Notes: generated by a model from the sequence alone, not told the origin. 45,998 nucleotides of DNA from Comamonadaceae bacterium 2FH (GCA_005503335.1 SCMQ01000038.1:1-45998); one strand, 5' to 3'. Positions 17,644 to 27,634 are shown, counted from the stretch's first letter. Translations and numbers: made by a program.

Positions 17644-18585
17644 TCAGCGGCAGATCGCCGTCTGCGGGGCCTTGCCGACCCGCGCGTGGCCACGGTACAT
17701 GCCCTCGGTATTGAACACCAGGCTCAGCCGGCCCCGGGCATCGACCGCGATCAGGCCGCCCTGCCCGCCGATCGCCGGCAGCACCTTCATGACCAGCTGC
17801 TCCGCCGCCGCCTCCAGCGTCTGGCCGCCGTAGGCCATGCGCGCACAGAGGTCGTGCGCCGCCACGGCGCGCATGAACAGCTCGCCGGTGCCGGTGCAAG
17901 AGACGGCAGCCGTGCGGTTGTCGGCATAGGTGCCGGCACCGATGACCGGGCTGTCGCCGACGCGTCCGGCCCGCTTGCCGGTCATGCCCCCGGTGGAGGT
18001 AGCCGCCGCCAAGTTGCCCCGGGCATCGAGCGCGACCGCACCCACCGTGCCGAGCTTGCGCCCCTCGTCGAGCGGCGGCGGCACGGCAGGCGGCGGCCCG
18101 GACGCCAGCGCCCGGCGCCAGTCCGCGCGCCGGGCTTCGGTCGAGAAATAGTCCGGCGCGACCATCTCCAGCCCGCAAGCCTGGGCAAAGGCTTCGGCGC
18201 CCGTCCCCACCAGCAGCACATGCTCGCTGCGCTCCATCACGGCCCGTGCGGCGCGCACGGGATGGCGCACCCGGCGCACGCAGGCCACGGCACCGGCGCA
18301 CAGCGTGGCCCCGTCCATCACGGCCGCGTCCAGTTCGTGCGTGCCCTCCCGAGTGAAAACCGCACCCCGGCCGGCGTTGAACAGCGGACAGTCCTCGAGC
18401 ATCTCCACCGCCAGGCAGACCGCGTCGAGCGCGCTGCCGCCGCCGGCCAGCAGATGCTGCGCCGCCAGCAGCACGTCCCGCAGGGCCGCGTGGTAGGCCG
18501 CCTCCTGCCGCGCGTCGTGGCCGTCGACGGCCGTGGCGCCGGCGCCGCCATGGATGGCAATGACGGGGCGTGGTCGTGCATGCAT
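17644..18585 (-). CDS. Isoaspartyl peptidase / plant-type L-asparaginase (Ntn hydrolase)
   Basis: A 313-residue Ntn-hydrolase precursor that cuts itself to expose the catalytic threonine, here T180 in KLGTVGAVALD. Other family marks are IAIHGGAGA (9-17), NAGRGAVFT (70-78), STGGMTGKRAGRVGDSP and GDSPVIGAGTYAD, which line the active site. It removes isoaspartyl dipeptides and can hydrolyse asparagine. The start at 18585 gives the family N-terminus; a longer frame reaching 18738 is rejected because the extra residues are unlike the family. Confidence 0.92.
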   Translation of the reverse strand: MHARPRPVIAIHGGAGATAVDGHDARQEAAYHAALRDVLLAAQHLLAGGGSALDAVCLAVEMLEDCPLFNAGRGAVFTREGTHELDAAVMDGATLCAGAVACVRRVRHPVRAARAVMERSEHVLLVGTGAEAFAQACGLEMVAPDYFSTEARRADWRRALASGPPPAVPPPLDEGRKLGTVGAVALDARGNLAAATSTGGMTGKRAGRVGDSPVIGAGTYADNRTAAVSCTGTGELFMRAVAAHDLCARMAYGGQTLEAAAEQLVMKVLPAIGGQGGLIAVDARGRLSLVFNTEGMYRGHARVGKAPQTAICR

Positions 18586-18650
18586 CACGGATGCAGCTTC
18601 AGGGGGCCTCAGCGCGACGCGATGCTTGCGGCAGGGCCGAGGGAATCGGC

Positions 18651-18938
18651 TCAAAGGCCTTCGGTAACAACCAGATTGGACCTTGCCGTTCGCTCGCGAA
18701 TGGCCCGAAGAGGCTGATACTCGGGGGACGCCCACCACGCCCGGACTTGGGCCATGCTTGGGAATTCAAGGACCACGCAGCGTTTGGGCGACCAGGCGCC
18801 TTCAAGCACCTCTGTCGCTCCACCACGGGCGATGTATCGCCCCCCGTAAGCGGCGATCGTTGCGGGCACTTTCTGACGATACTCCTCGTATCCGGAGCTG
18901 TCGACGACCTCCACATCTGCAATCACGTAAGCGGGCAT
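18651..18938 (-). CDS. DUF1330 family protein
   Basis: A 95-residue cytoplasmic protein of the DUF1330 ferredoxin-like fold: MPAYVIADVEVVDSSGYEEY, YGGRYIARGGATEVLEG, and RCVVLEFPSMAQVRAWWASP with YQPLRAIRERTARSNLVV. Family function is unknown; proteins form dimeric alpha/beta barrels. aaggagaa gives a clear ribosome site before the ATG at 18938. It may share a promoter with no other gene, as its upstream neighbour is divergent. Confidence 0.88.
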   Translation of the reverse strand: MPAYVIADVEVVDSSGYEEYRQKVPATIAAYGGRYIARGGATEVLEGAWSPKRCVVLEFPSMAQVRAWWASPEYQPLRAIRERTARSNLVVTEGL

Positions 18939-19174
18939 GGCTGCTTCTCCTTGGTGCGGAATCAATCGGGGGCTTGCGGTTCAGCTCAAGCGATTGGGCG
19001 GCATTCGCGCTCCCTGCGCATCTGGCGCAAAGCGCCAGACTCAACGCGGGAACGCAAGCCGCAGGCTGATCCGGGAAACCCAGTTTATCCGACGGAACAG
19101 ACTTTGCGGTATGCCGCGTCGTAGCCGGCAGTCTCGGCGACGCAGCAACCTCATGGCCTGGACGACATCGCCCT

Positions 19175-19200
19175 TTGCGCACGAAGCATGCGCATATAAT
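19175..19200 (+). promoter_or_regulatory. Candidate ccdAB promoter with paired tgcgca operator sites
   Basis: A perfect tataat -10 box lies at 19195-19200, 28 bp before the ccdA start. Two identical palindromic hexamers, tgcgca at 19176-19181 and 19189-19194, bracket the space where a -35 would fall. The best -35 match, ttgcgc at 19175-19180, is spaced only 14 bp, so RNA polymerase may depend on other contacts. Such sites suit autorepression by the CcdA-CcdB complex. The rest of the 290-bp gap to the DUF1330 gene shows no other feature. Confidence 0.5.
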
Positions 19201-19228
19201 TTCCACATTCATCCGCCGGGAGTGCGCC

Positions 19229-19519
19229 ATGCTCCAGTTCGACAAAGCCCCCAAGAAAGCCACCAACCTCTCGCTCAACGCCAAGGTTCTGGAGATGGCA
19301 CGCGAGCTGGGCATGAACCTGTCGCAAACCGTCGATGCGCTGCTGGCCGAAGAGGTGAAGCGCCGGTATTGGGAAAAATGGCGCGACGACAACAAGGAGG
19401 CGTTCGAAGCATACAACGAGCGCGTTCGGCGCGAAGGCCTACCACTGGCCAAGTACCGCAGCTTTGCACGCAGCCTCGGCGACGGAAAGATGCACGACGG
19501 CGAACAGAAGGCGACCTGA
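19229..19519 (+). CDS. ccdA: CcdA-family antitoxin
   Basis: A 96-residue antitoxin. The N-terminal ribbon-helix-helix part (KKATNLSLNAKVLEMARELGM NLSQTVDALL, residues 9-39) binds DNA. The C-terminal part (WEKWRDDNKEAFEAYNERV, then REGLPLAKYRSF) matches the CcdA segment that wraps CcdB and frees DNA gyrase. About 20 residues (ARSLGDGKMHDGEQKAT) extend beyond the usual YRxF end. It is followed after 4 bp by ccdB. An earlier in-frame ATG at 19175 lies within the promoter and is rejected. Confidence 0.88.
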   Translation: MLQFDKAPKKATNLSLNAKVLEMARELGMNLSQTVDALLAEEVKRRYWEKWRDDNKEAFEAYNERVRREGLPLAKYRSFARSLGDGKMHDGEQKAT

Positions 19520-19523
19520 GCCG

Positions 19524-19835
19524 ATGGCGCGCTTTGATGTCTACCCCAATCCGGACAGCGAAGACCGTATCGCAGTCCCCTACCTTCTCGATGTGCAGAA
19601 CACATTCGTTGACATCGAGACGCGGGTGGTGATACCGCTGCACGCGGCCAGCCGGTTTCATGCGCGCGTACGCGACCTCAACCCGGATCTGGTGGTACAG
19701 GGAAAGAACGTGGTCTTGAACACCGCGGCCCTTGGCGCCGTTCCCTCCAACGAACTGCGGCGCGCGGTGGCCAATCTCGCGCCACAACAGGCCCTCATCC
19801 AGGAAGCCCTCGACATATTGCTGGGAGGCTATTGA
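19524..19835 (+). CDS. ccdB: CcdB-family toxin (gyrase poison)
   Basis: A 103-residue Ccd[11 protein letters not shown] at the start, [21 protein letters not shown], then [15 protein letters not shown] and a C-terminal helix ending [10 protein letters not shown]-plasmid CcdB poisons gyrase through its final W-G-I; this one ends LLGGY, as many chromosomal homologues differ there, so gyrase poisoning is not certain. The last codons contain ggagg, which serves as the ribosome site of thyA, whose ATG begins one base after the ccdB stop. Confidence 0.88.
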   Translation: MARFDVYPNPDSEDRIAVPYLLDVQNTFVDIETRVVIPLHAASRFHARVRDLNPDLVVQGKNVVLNTAALGAVPSNELRRAVANLAPQQALIQEALDILLGGY

Positions 19836-19836
19836 C

Positions 19837-20670
19837 ATGCATCCACGCCCCATCCGCCACCAATACGAAGACTTCATGCGCCATGTGGACACGCATGGCA
19901 CGCCCAAGACCGACCGCACGGGCACCGGCACCAAGAGCGTGTTCGGCTACCAGATGCGCTTCGACCTCGGCGAAGGCTTTCCGCTGGTGACCACCAAGAA
20001 GGTGCACCTCAAGTCCATCATTCACGAGCTGCTGTGGTTCCTCCAGGGCTCCTCGGACAACCACTGGCTGCGCGAGCGCGGCGTGACGATCTGGGACGAA
20101 TGGGCGCGCGAAGACGGCGACCTGGGACCGGTCTACGGCGTGCAGTGGCGCAGCTGGCCCACGCCCGACGGCGGCCACATCGACCAGATCGCCGAGGTCA
20201 TCAAGACCCTCAAGACCAACCCGGACTCGCGCCGCATCATCGTCAGCGCCTGGAACGTGGCGGACCTGCCCAAGATGGCGCTGATGCCCTGCCATGCCTT
20301 CTTCCAGTTCTACGTCGCGCCATCGCAGGTGGCTGGCGAACCGGCCAAGCTCAGCTGCCAGCTCTACCAGCGCAGCGCCGACATCTTCCTGGGCGTGCCC
20401 TTCAACATCGCGAGCTACGCCCTGCTGACCCACATGGTGGCGCAACAGTGCGACCTGGCCGTGGGCGACTTCATCTGGACCGGCGGCGACTGCCACATCT
20501 ATAGCAACCACCAGGAACAGGTGGCGCTGCAGCTCTCGCGCACGCCCTACCCCTACCCGCAACTCCGCATCCAGCGCCGGCCGGCCTCGATCTTCGAATA
20601 CGAATACGAGGACTTCGAGGTGCTGGGCTACGAGTGCCATCCGGCGATCAAGGCGCCCGTCGCCGTCTGA
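19837..20670 (+). CDS. thyA: Thymidylate synthase
   Basis: A 277-residue enzyme that methylates dUMP to dTMP using methylene-tetrahydrofolate. Catalytic C152 lies in [11 protein letters not shown]; also present are [11 protein letters not shown] (27-37), the dUMP-phosphate SRR (131-133), [16 protein letters not shown] and GDCHIYSNH. Length is normal. The start overlaps a signal region donated by ccdB (ggagg 8-12 bp upstream, inside the ccdB end). folA follows, so the folate cycle pair is adjacent. Confidence 0.97.
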   Translation: MHPRPIRHQYEDFMRHVDTHGTPKTDRTGTGTKSVFGYQMRFDLGEGFPLVTTKKVHLKSIIHELLWFLQGSSDNHWLRERGVTIWDEWAREDGDLGPVYGVQWRSWPTPDGGHIDQIAEVIKTLKTNPDSRRIIVSAWNVADLPKMALMPCHAFFQFYVAPSQVAGEPAKLSCQLYQRSADIFLGVPFNIASYALLTHMVAQQCDLAVGDFIWTGGDCHIYSNHQEQVALQLSRTPYPYPQLRIQRRPASIFEYEYEDFEVLGYECHPAIKAPVAV

Positions 20671-20723
20671 CCGCCCCTGCCCCACCTGGAGCCGCCCGCT
20701 CCCGCGGCGCGGCCACCGCCCCG

Positions 20724-21221
20724 ATGAAACTGCACCTGATCTTTGCCCGAGCCGCCAACGGCGTGATCGGCCTGCGCAACACCCTGCCCTGGCAGCTGCC
20801 GGAAGACCTGGCCCACTTCAAGCGCACCACGCTGGGCTGCCCGGTGATCATGGGCCGCAAGACCTGGGATTCGCTGCCGCCGCGCTTTCGCCCGCTGCCT
20901 GGCCGGCTCAACATCGTGGTCACGCGACAAGCCGGCTGGCAAGCCGAGGGCGCGCTGCGCGCCGGCTCCATCCCCGAGGCCATGGCCTTGTGCCCGGCTG
21001 ACGGCGACGCCTGGGTGATCGGCGGCGCCGAGCTGTACGCCCAGGCCCTGCCCCTGGCCAGCAGCGCGGTCGTCACCGAGATCGAGCAGGACTTCGAGGG
21101 CGACGCCTTTGCTCCGAACTTCGGCCCGGGCTGGGTAGAGACCGCACGCGAGCGCCATGTGTCGGCCACCGGCCTGGCCTACAGCTTCGTCACCTACCAC
21201 CACATTCCCGAGGAACACTGA
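20724..21221 (+). CDS. folA: Dihydrofolate reductase
   Basis: A 165-residue enzyme reducing dihydrofolate to tetrahydrofolate with NADPH, restoring the cofactor consumed by the neighbouring thymidylate synthase. The catalytic acid is D28 in LPWQLPEDLAHFK; MGRKTWDSLPPRFRPLPGR, VIGGAELYAQALPLA and TEIEQDFEGDAF are the other hallmarks. It lies 53 bp after thyA on the same strand. The start at 20724 gives the usual MKLHLIFARAANGVIG N-terminus. Confidence 0.96.
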   Translation: MKLHLIFARAANGVIGLRNTLPWQLPEDLAHFKRTTLGCPVIMGRKTWDSLPPRFRPLPGRLNIVVTRQAGWQAEGALRAGSIPEAMALCPADGDAWVIGGAELYAQALPLASSAVVTEIEQDFEGDAFAPNFGPGWVETARERHVSATGLAYSFVTYHHIPEEH

Positions 21222-21224
21222 ACC

Positions 21225-21827
21225 ATGTCCGGACACGGCTTTCACGTACACGGCCCGCACGACCACGAACTCGAACACGCCCAGCAGGGCCATCACGGCC
21301 ACGCAGACGAGGACGCCAGCGCCAAGTCCATGACCAACCAGATCGCGCTGTTCACCGCCATCATCGCGACGGTGGGCGCCATCTTCGGCTACATGGGCGG
21401 CGCCACCCAGGCCAACGCGGGCCTGTACAAGAACAACGCCGCGATCAAGAAGACCGAGGCGTCCAACCAGTGGAACTACTACCAGGCCAAGAGCAGCAAG
21501 CAGAACCTCAGCGAGCTGGCGCTGGAGCTGGCCCCCGAAGGGCGCAAGGCCTTCTACACCGACGAGATCAAGCGCTACAAGACCGAGAAGGCCGAGATCA
21601 AGACCGGCGCCGAGAAGCTGGAGGCCGAGGCCAAGGCCTGGGACGACCGCTCGGATGCGCAGATGCACGAACACCACCGCTGGGCCCAGGCCACGACGGC
21701 GCTCCAGGTGGCGATCGCGCTGGCCGCGATCGCGCTCTTGACGCGCAGGAAATGGCTGGAATGGGGCATGTTCGCCATGGGCGGCATAGGCGTCGCGATC
21801 GGCGGCCTGGCCCTGCTGCATGTCTGA
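21225..21827 (+). CDS. DUF4337 membrane protein
   Basis: A 200-residue membrane protein. A His-rich N-terminus (GFHVHGPHDHELEHAQQGHH, residues 5-24) is followed by a first helix (NQIALFTAIIATVGAIFGYM), a 100-residue charged, coiled-coil-like middle (EIKRYKTEKAEIKTGAEKLE) and two terminal helices (residues 160-200). This fits DUF4337. Function is unknown; the His-rich start could bind metal. It begins 3 bp after folA and is followed closely by the exonuclease gene. Confidence 0.85.
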   Translation: MSGHGFHVHGPHDHELEHAQQGHHGHADEDASAKSMTNQIALFTAIIATVGAIFGYMGGATQANAGLYKNNAAIKKTEASNQWNYYQAKSSKQNLSELALELAPEGRKAFYTDEIKRYKTEKAEIKTGAEKLEAEAKAWDDRSDAQMHEHHRWAQATTALQVAIALAAIALLTRRKWLEWGMFAMGGIGVAIGGLALLHV

Positions 21828-21861
21828 AGCCAAGTCCCCGCCGACCGAGGAAAGCCCGACC

Positions 21862-22638
21862 ATGAAAATTGCCACCTGGAACGTCAACTCCCTCGCCGTG
21901 CGCCTGCCTCAGGTGCTGGACTGGCTCGCCGCCCAGCCGGTCGACGTGCTGTGCCTGCAGGAGCTCAAGCTCAGCGACGACAAATTCCCGCTGGTTGAGC
22001 TCGAGGCCGCGGGCTACCACAGCGCGGTACTCGGCCAGAAGACCTACAACGGCGTCGCCATCCTGAGCCGCACGCCGCCACGCGAGGTGGTGCGCAACAT
22101 CGTTGGCTTTGCCGACGAGCAGTCGCGCGTCATCAGCGCCACGCTGGACACGCCGGCGGGCGAGTTGCGCGTGGTCAATGGCTACTTCGTCAACGGCCAG
22201 GAACCGGGCAGCGAGAAGTTCGCCTACAAGATGCGCTGGCAGGACGCGTTGCGCGAGCAGGTGCGTGCGGAGCTGTCCGCGCATCCGCGGCTGGTGCTGC
22301 TGGGCGACTTCAACGTGGCGCCGGAGGACCGCGACTCCTACGATCCCGAGGGCCTGCGCGAGACCATACACCACACGACCCAGGAGCGCGACCAGTTCAA
22401 GGCCCTGCTGGAGCTGGGCCTGCACGACGCCTACCGCCTGTTCGAGCAGCCCGAGAAAAGCTATTCCTGGTGGGACTATCGCATGCTGGGCTTCCAGAAG
22501 AACCGCGGCCTGCGCATCGATCACATCCTGGTCAGCGAGGCGCTCAAGGCCAGGGTGCAGTCCTGCAACATCGACCGCGCGCCGCGCAAGAACAAGCAGC
22601 CCAGCGACCACGCTCCTGTAGTGGTGGAACTGGCGTAG
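21862..22638 (+). CDS. xthA: Exodeoxyribonuclease III (AP endonuclease family)
   Basis: A 258-residue EEP-fold nuclease for base-excision repair at abasic sites. Metal-binding and catalytic marks: WNVNSL (6-11), LQELKL with E34, LLGDFNVAPEDRDSYDP, RIDHILVS and SDHAPVV at the C-terminus. The start at 21862 has gaggaaag upstream; an ATG at 21820 inside the preceding gene is possible. Sequence alone does not separate XthA from the ExoA-type paralogue. It converges with ntrC. Confidence 0.93.
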   Translation: MKIATWNVNSLAVRLPQVLDWLAAQPVDVLCLQELKLSDDKFPLVELEAAGYHSAVLGQKTYNGVAILSRTPPREVVRNIVGFADEQSRVISATLDTPAGELRVVNGYFVNGQEPGSEKFAYKMRWQDALREQVRAELSAHPRLVLLGDFNVAPEDRDSYDPEGLRETIHHTTQERDQFKALLELGLHDAYRLFEQPEKSYSWWDYRMLGFQKNRGLRIDHILVSEALKARVQSCNIDRAPRKNKQPSDHAPVVVELA

Positions 22639-22670
22639 CCGCCGTCCAACCTCGCATCCGGGGGCGCGCC

Positions 22671-22744
22671 GCGCCGGGCCGCCCCAAGCGGCCGCGCCGC
22701 CCCCCAGTGGGGGGAGGCGGCCGCAGGCCGCGTCGGGGGGCGTC
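22671..22744. repeat. GC-rich palindromic repeat, copy A (intergenic, between convergent genes)
   Basis: A near-perfect stem-loop with arms at 22688-22705 and 22709-22724 (left gcggccgc...cccccc, right gggggg...gcggccgc, loop agt). It fills the gap between the nuclease and ntrC stops and may act as a bidirectional terminator. The preceding block gcgccgggccgccccaagc (22671-22689) recurs with one mismatch at 28041-28059 on the other strand, so it belongs to a dispersed family. Confidence 0.75.
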
Positions 22745-24247
<1,503 letters not shown>

Positions 24248-24276
24248 GTGCTTAGTGTCCCCTCAGGTCAAACAGG

Positions 24277-25347
24277 TTACGGCAACGGAATCAGTATCTT
24301 GAAATCCGTACGGCCCGGCACGCTGTCGCACTCGATCAGGCCATGGTGCTGCTGGACGAAGGTCTGCGCCAGCGTGAGCCCCAGGCCGGAGCCGCCTTCG
24401 CGTCCCGAGATCAGCGGGAAGAAGATGCGGTCCTTGATCGAGTCTGGCACGCCAGGCCCGTTGTCGATCACATGCAATTCCAATGCCAGTCGGTAGCGCT
24501 GCTTGCCGAAGGTGACTTGGCGCGCGATGCGCGAGCGGAAAACGAGCTCGGCCTCGCCGGCCGCGATGCCTTCGGCCAGCGCGTGCGCCGCGTTGTGCGC
24601 GATGTTGAGCAGGGCCTGGATCAGCTGCTCGCGGTCGCCACGGAACTCGGGGATCGAGGTGTCGTAGTCGCGCACCACGCGCAGGCCGCGGGGGAACTCG
24701 GCCAGGATCAGCGAGCGCACGCGCTCGCAGACCTCGTGGATGTTGACGTCGCCCACCACATGCGGGCGGCGGTGCGGCGCGAGCAGGCGGTCGACCAGGG
24801 TCTGCAGGCGGTCCGCCTCGTGGATGATGACCTGGGTGTACTCGGTCAGCTCCTTGGACTCCATCTCCATCTCGAGCAGCTGGGCCGCGCCGCGTATCCC
24901 GCCCAAAGGGTTCTTGATCTCGTGCGCGAGGTTGCGGATCAGCTCCTTGTTGGCCTGCGCCTGGTCGATCAGGCGCTCCTCGCGGTCCTGCCTGGCCTGG
25001 GCCTCCAGCGGCAGCAGCTCGATCACGATCTCGCCGGGCCGCTCGGTCTGCGCCACGATCACGTGCACCGGCAGCGGATCGTGGTGCTGGCGCTTGAGCT
25101 GGGCGTCGTAGCGCAGCGCGGCGAACTCGTTGCTGCGCGCGCCCTCGAGCGCGTTGCGCAGCACCTGCGGCTCGGCGAAACATTCGGGGAACTGCGCGCC
25201 CTCGATGCTGCGGCGCGACATGCCTATCGCGTCCTCCAGCGCCGAGTTGGCGAACAGGACGACGCCATCGCTGCGCACCACGGCCACCAGGGTGGCCAGC
25301 AAATCGAAAGCGAGGAAACGGGAGGGGTGGGGGCTGGGCTTTTTCAA
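24277..25347 (-). CDS. glnL: Nitrogen regulation sensor histidine kinase NtrB
   Basis: A 356-residue soluble kinase/phosphatase controlling NtrC according to PII and glutamine status. A PAS domain (about 13-110) precedes the phospho-acceptor H142 (LIRNLAHEIKNPLGG), then the ATPase with N-box QALLNIAHNAAHAL, DNGPGVP, and GREGGSGLGLTLAQ. No ATG opens the frame at a sensible place. A TTG at 25345-25347, five bases after the DUF4124 stop, is the best start. It is probably translated as part of a glnA-region minus-strand group. Confidence 0.93.
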   Translation of the reverse strand: MKKPSPHPSRFLAFDLLATLVAVVRSDGVVLFANSALEDAIGMSRRSIEGAQFPECFAEPQVLRNALEGARSNEFAALRYDAQLKRQHHDPLPVHVIVAQTERPGEIVIELLPLEAQARQDREERLIDQAQANKELIRNLAHEIKNPLGGIRGAAQLLEMEMESKELTEYTQVIIHEADRLQTLVDRLLAPHRRPHVVGDVNIHEVCERVRSLILAEFPRGLRVVRDYDTSIPEFRGDREQLIQALLNIAHNAAHALAEGIAAGEAELVFRSRIARQVTFGKQRYRLALELHVIDNGPGVPDSIKDRIFFPLISGREGGSGLGLTLAQTFVQQHHGLIECDSVPGRTDFKILIPLP

Positions 25348-25352
25348 GCCGA

Positions 25353-25874
25353 CTATTTTGACGCAGGCACCGCGACGCCCAGGCGCGCCAGCTCGCGCCT
25401 GATGCCCGCGACGTCGCTCTCGCTGCGCGCGACGGCCGCCTTGAGCTCGGCCACGCGATCCAGGTACTTCTGGTGGTTGCGGTGCTCGGGGCCCAGCTTC
25501 TCGGGCTCGCCGTTGTTGTATTCCTTGAGCAGCTCGGCGTGGCGCGCCTCGGCCTTCCTCAGCTCGGCCTCCAGGATGGCGCGCGCGTCGGCGTCGCGCG
25601 CGCGCTGCTCGTCCGAGCCCACGCGCTGGCCGGGCGCACCCGAAGCCGCCGGCCGCGCCACGGCAGGGGCAGTACCCGAGGCGGCCGGGCGCGTACCCTG
25701 CACCACCGTGACGTTGCCGCCCTGCACCAGCTTGCACTGGCGCATCTGGGCCTCGGTGGGCTTGTTGGTGTATTCGTTGCCGCAGCGGTAGATGCGGTCC
25801 TGGGCCAGCGCCGGAGCCGGCAGCAGGGCCGACGCGACAGGGATGGAGAACAGCAGGCAGGAGACAAACTTCAT
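25353..25874 (-). CDS. DUF4124-domain exported protein
   Basis: A 173-residue exported protein. Residues 1-24 are a signal peptide ending ALA, then a short DUF4124 segment (DRIYRCGNEYTNKPTEAQMRQCK) with two cysteines. An Ala/Pro-rich spacer leads to a charged helix (ARDADARAILEAELRKAEA, residues about 90-165) of coiled-coil type. Function of the domain is unknown. It lies between glnA and ntrB, and ggaggaatt-like purines precede its ATG (gaggaatt). A terminator separates it from glnA. Confidence 0.85.
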   Translation of the reverse strand: MKFVSCLLFSIPVASALLPAPALAQDRIYRCGNEYTNKPTEAQMRQCKLVQGGNVTVVQGTRPAASGTAPAVARPAASGAPGQRVGSDEQRARDADARAILEAELRKAEARHAELLKEYNNGEPEKLGPEHRNHQKYLDRVAELKAAVARSESDVAGIRRELARLGVAVPASK

Positions 25875-25962
25875 GCAATTCCTCGCCTCGACCCGAGGCG
25901 TTCGCTGCTCCCGAGTATGGGGCAATTCCGGGACCTTCTCAACGAAAGGGCCACCCCAAACA

Positions 25963-25988
25963 AAAAGGACGGCTTGCGCCGTCCTTTT
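25963..25988 (-). terminator. Rho-independent terminator after glnA
   Basis: A perfect 11-bp stem (aaaaggacggc / gccgtcctttt) with a four-base loop ttgc. In the minus direction the stem is followed by further T residues. It lies 21 bp past the glnA stop and before the DUF4124 gene. Confidence 0.88.
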
Positions 25989-26009
25989 CGAGCCACACAG
26001 GGGTGTGGA

Positions 26010-27425
26010 TCAGAGCGAGTAGTACATGTCGTACTCGACCGGGTGCACGGCCATGCGGAAGCGCGTGACTTCGGCCATCTTCAGCTCGAGGTAGGCGTCG
26101 ATCATGGAGTCGGTGAACACGCCGCCCTTGGTCAGGAAGGCGCGGTCCTTGTCCAGGTACTCGAGGGCCTGGTCCAGGCTGTGGCAGACGGTGGGCACCA
26201 GCGCGTCCTCTTCCGGCGGCAGGTGGTACAGGTCCTTGGTGGCGGCTTCGCCCGGATGGATCTTGTTCTCCACGCCGTCCAGACCGGCCATCAGCAGGGC
26301 CGAGAAGCACAGGTAGGGGTTGGCCAGGGGATCGGGGAAGCGCGCCTCGATGCGGCGGGCCTTGTCGCTGGCGACGTGCGGAATGCGGATCGAGGCCGAG
26401 CGGTTGCGGCTGGAGTAGGCCAGCTTGACCGGGGCTTCGAAGCCGGGCACCAGGCGCTTGTAGCTGTTGGTGCCGGGGTTGGTGATCGCGTTCAGCGCGC
26501 GGGCATGCTTGATGATGCCGCCGATGTAGTACAGAGCGTAGTCGGACAGGCCGGCGTAGCCGCTGCCCGCGAACAGGTTCTTGCCGTCCTTCCAGACCGA
26601 CTGGTGCACGTGCATGCCGGAGCCGTTGTCGCCGACCAGGGGCTTGGGCATGAAGGTGGCGGTCTTGCCGTAGGCGTTGGCCACGTTCCACACCACGTAC
26701 TTGAGCATCTGCGTCCAGTCGGCGCGCTCGACCAGGGTGCTGAACTTGGTGCCGATTTCGTTCTGGCCCGCGCCCGCCACTTCGTGGTGGAACACTTCGA
26801 CCGGGATGCCCAGCGACTCGAGGATCAGCGACATCTCGGCGCGCATGTCCTGCATGCTGTCGACCGGGGGCACGGGGAAGTAGCCGCCCTTGACCGTGGG
26901 ACGGTGGCCGCGGTTGCCGCCTTCGAGCTTGGCGCCGGTGTTCCAGGGGGCTTCGTACTCCTCGATCTCGAAGGAGGCTCCGCTCATGTCGTTCTTCCAG
27001 CGCACGCCGTCGAAGATGAAGAACTCGGGCTCCGGTCCGAAGTAGGCGGTGTCGCCCAGGCCGGAGGCCTTGAGGTAGGCTTCGGCGCGCTTGGCGATCG
27101 AGCGCGGATCGCGGTCGTAGGCCTTGCCGTCGCCCGGCTCGAGCACGTCGCAGGTCAGGATCAGGGTCGACTCTTCGAAGAAGGGGTCGACGTTGGCCGT
27201 GTTCGAGTCCGGCATCAGCAGCATGTCGGAAGCTTCGATACCCTTCCAGCCGGCGATCGAGGAGCCGTCGAAGGCGTGGCCGTCGCTGAACTTGTCCTCG
27301 TCAAAGTGCGAAATCGGCACGGTCACGTGCTGCTCTTTGCCGCGGGTATCGGTGAAGCGGAAGTCAACAAACTTGACCTCGTTCTCCTTCACCATCTTCA
27401 TGACGTCTGCGACGCTCTTGGCCAT
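26010..27425 (-). CDS. glnA: Glutamine synthetase, type I
   Basis: A 471-residue enzyme making glutamine from glutamate, ammonia and ATP. Seen are [11 protein letters not shown] (beta-grasp), the ATP/Glu site residues in [30 protein letters not shown] and the adenylylation tyrosine in [10 protein letters not shown] (about residue 400), so the enzyme is of the GlnE-controlled GSI-beta type. aggagaacctg gives a good ribosome site. A sigma-54 promoter and NtrC-like sites lie upstream, and ntrBC lie downstream. Confidence 0.98.
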   Translation of the reverse strand: MAKSVADVMKMVKENEVKFVDFRFTDTRGKEQHVTVPISHFDEDKFSDGHAFDGSSIAGWKGIEASDMLLMPDSNTANVDPFFEESTLILTCDVLEPGDGKAYDRDPRSIAKRAEAYLKASGLGDTAYFGPEPEFFIFDGVRWKNDMSGASFEIEEYEAPWNTGAKLEGGNRGHRPTVKGGYFPVPPVDSMQDMRAEMSLILESLGIPVEVFHHEVAGAGQNEIGTKFSTLVERADWTQMLKYVVWNVANAYGKTATFMPKPLVGDNGSGMHVHQSVWKDGKNLFAGSGYAGLSDYALYYIGGIIKHARALNAITNPGTNSYKRLVPGFEAPVKLAYSSRNRSASIRIPHVASDKARRIEARFPDPLANPYLCFSALLMAGLDGVENKIHPGEAATKDLYHLPPEEDALVPTVCHSLDQALEYLDKDRAFLTKGGVFTDSMIDAYLELKMAEVTRFRMAVHPVEYDMYYSL

Positions 27426-27473
27426 CAGGTTCTCCTGTTTGGATGGGTGGTAAAAACTAAACGTGGACCGGGA

Positions 27474-27489
27474 TGCAGTTTCTGTGCCA
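27474..27489 (-). promoter_or_regulatory. Sigma-54 promoter of glnA
   Basis: Read on the minus strand: tggcac, five bases, then ctgca, with GG and GC separated by the required 10 bases. The match to the consensus tggcac-N5-ttgca is 10 of 11. Transcription should begin near 27463, about 37 bp before the start codon. Confidence 0.85.
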
Positions 27490-27593
27490 GCGCAAGCGGC
27501 GGCCAGGCTGGCCGGGAAGCCGGTATTGTGCCTTGACTTGCATGGCGCAAAGGCAGGCAGGCGCAAGTAAAAATAGCCATGCATCCAAAGGAT

Positions 27594-27634
27594 TGAGCCA
27601 ATATGGTGCATCAATAATGCACCATATTGGGTGC
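27594..27634 (-). promoter_or_regulatory. Two NtrC-like enhancer sites upstream of glnA, forming a perfect 13-bp inverted repeat
   Basis: tgagccaatatggtgca (27594-27610) and tgcaccatattgggtgc (27618-27634) each resemble the NtrC site gcac-N7-gtgc (first site with one arm base changed, second with spacing N8). Their centres lie about 139 and 162 bp upstream of the predicted start, as expected for enhancer sites. Their facing parts form a perfect 13-bp inverted repeat (27598-27610 / 27618-27630), which could instead or also be a terminator for the gene ending at 27641, though no T-run follows. Confidence 0.6.

Noticed and set aside
18586-18738. N-terminal extension of the isoaspartyl peptidase
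   Set aside because: No family similarity; the enzyme begins with its IAIHGGAGA strand right after 18585.
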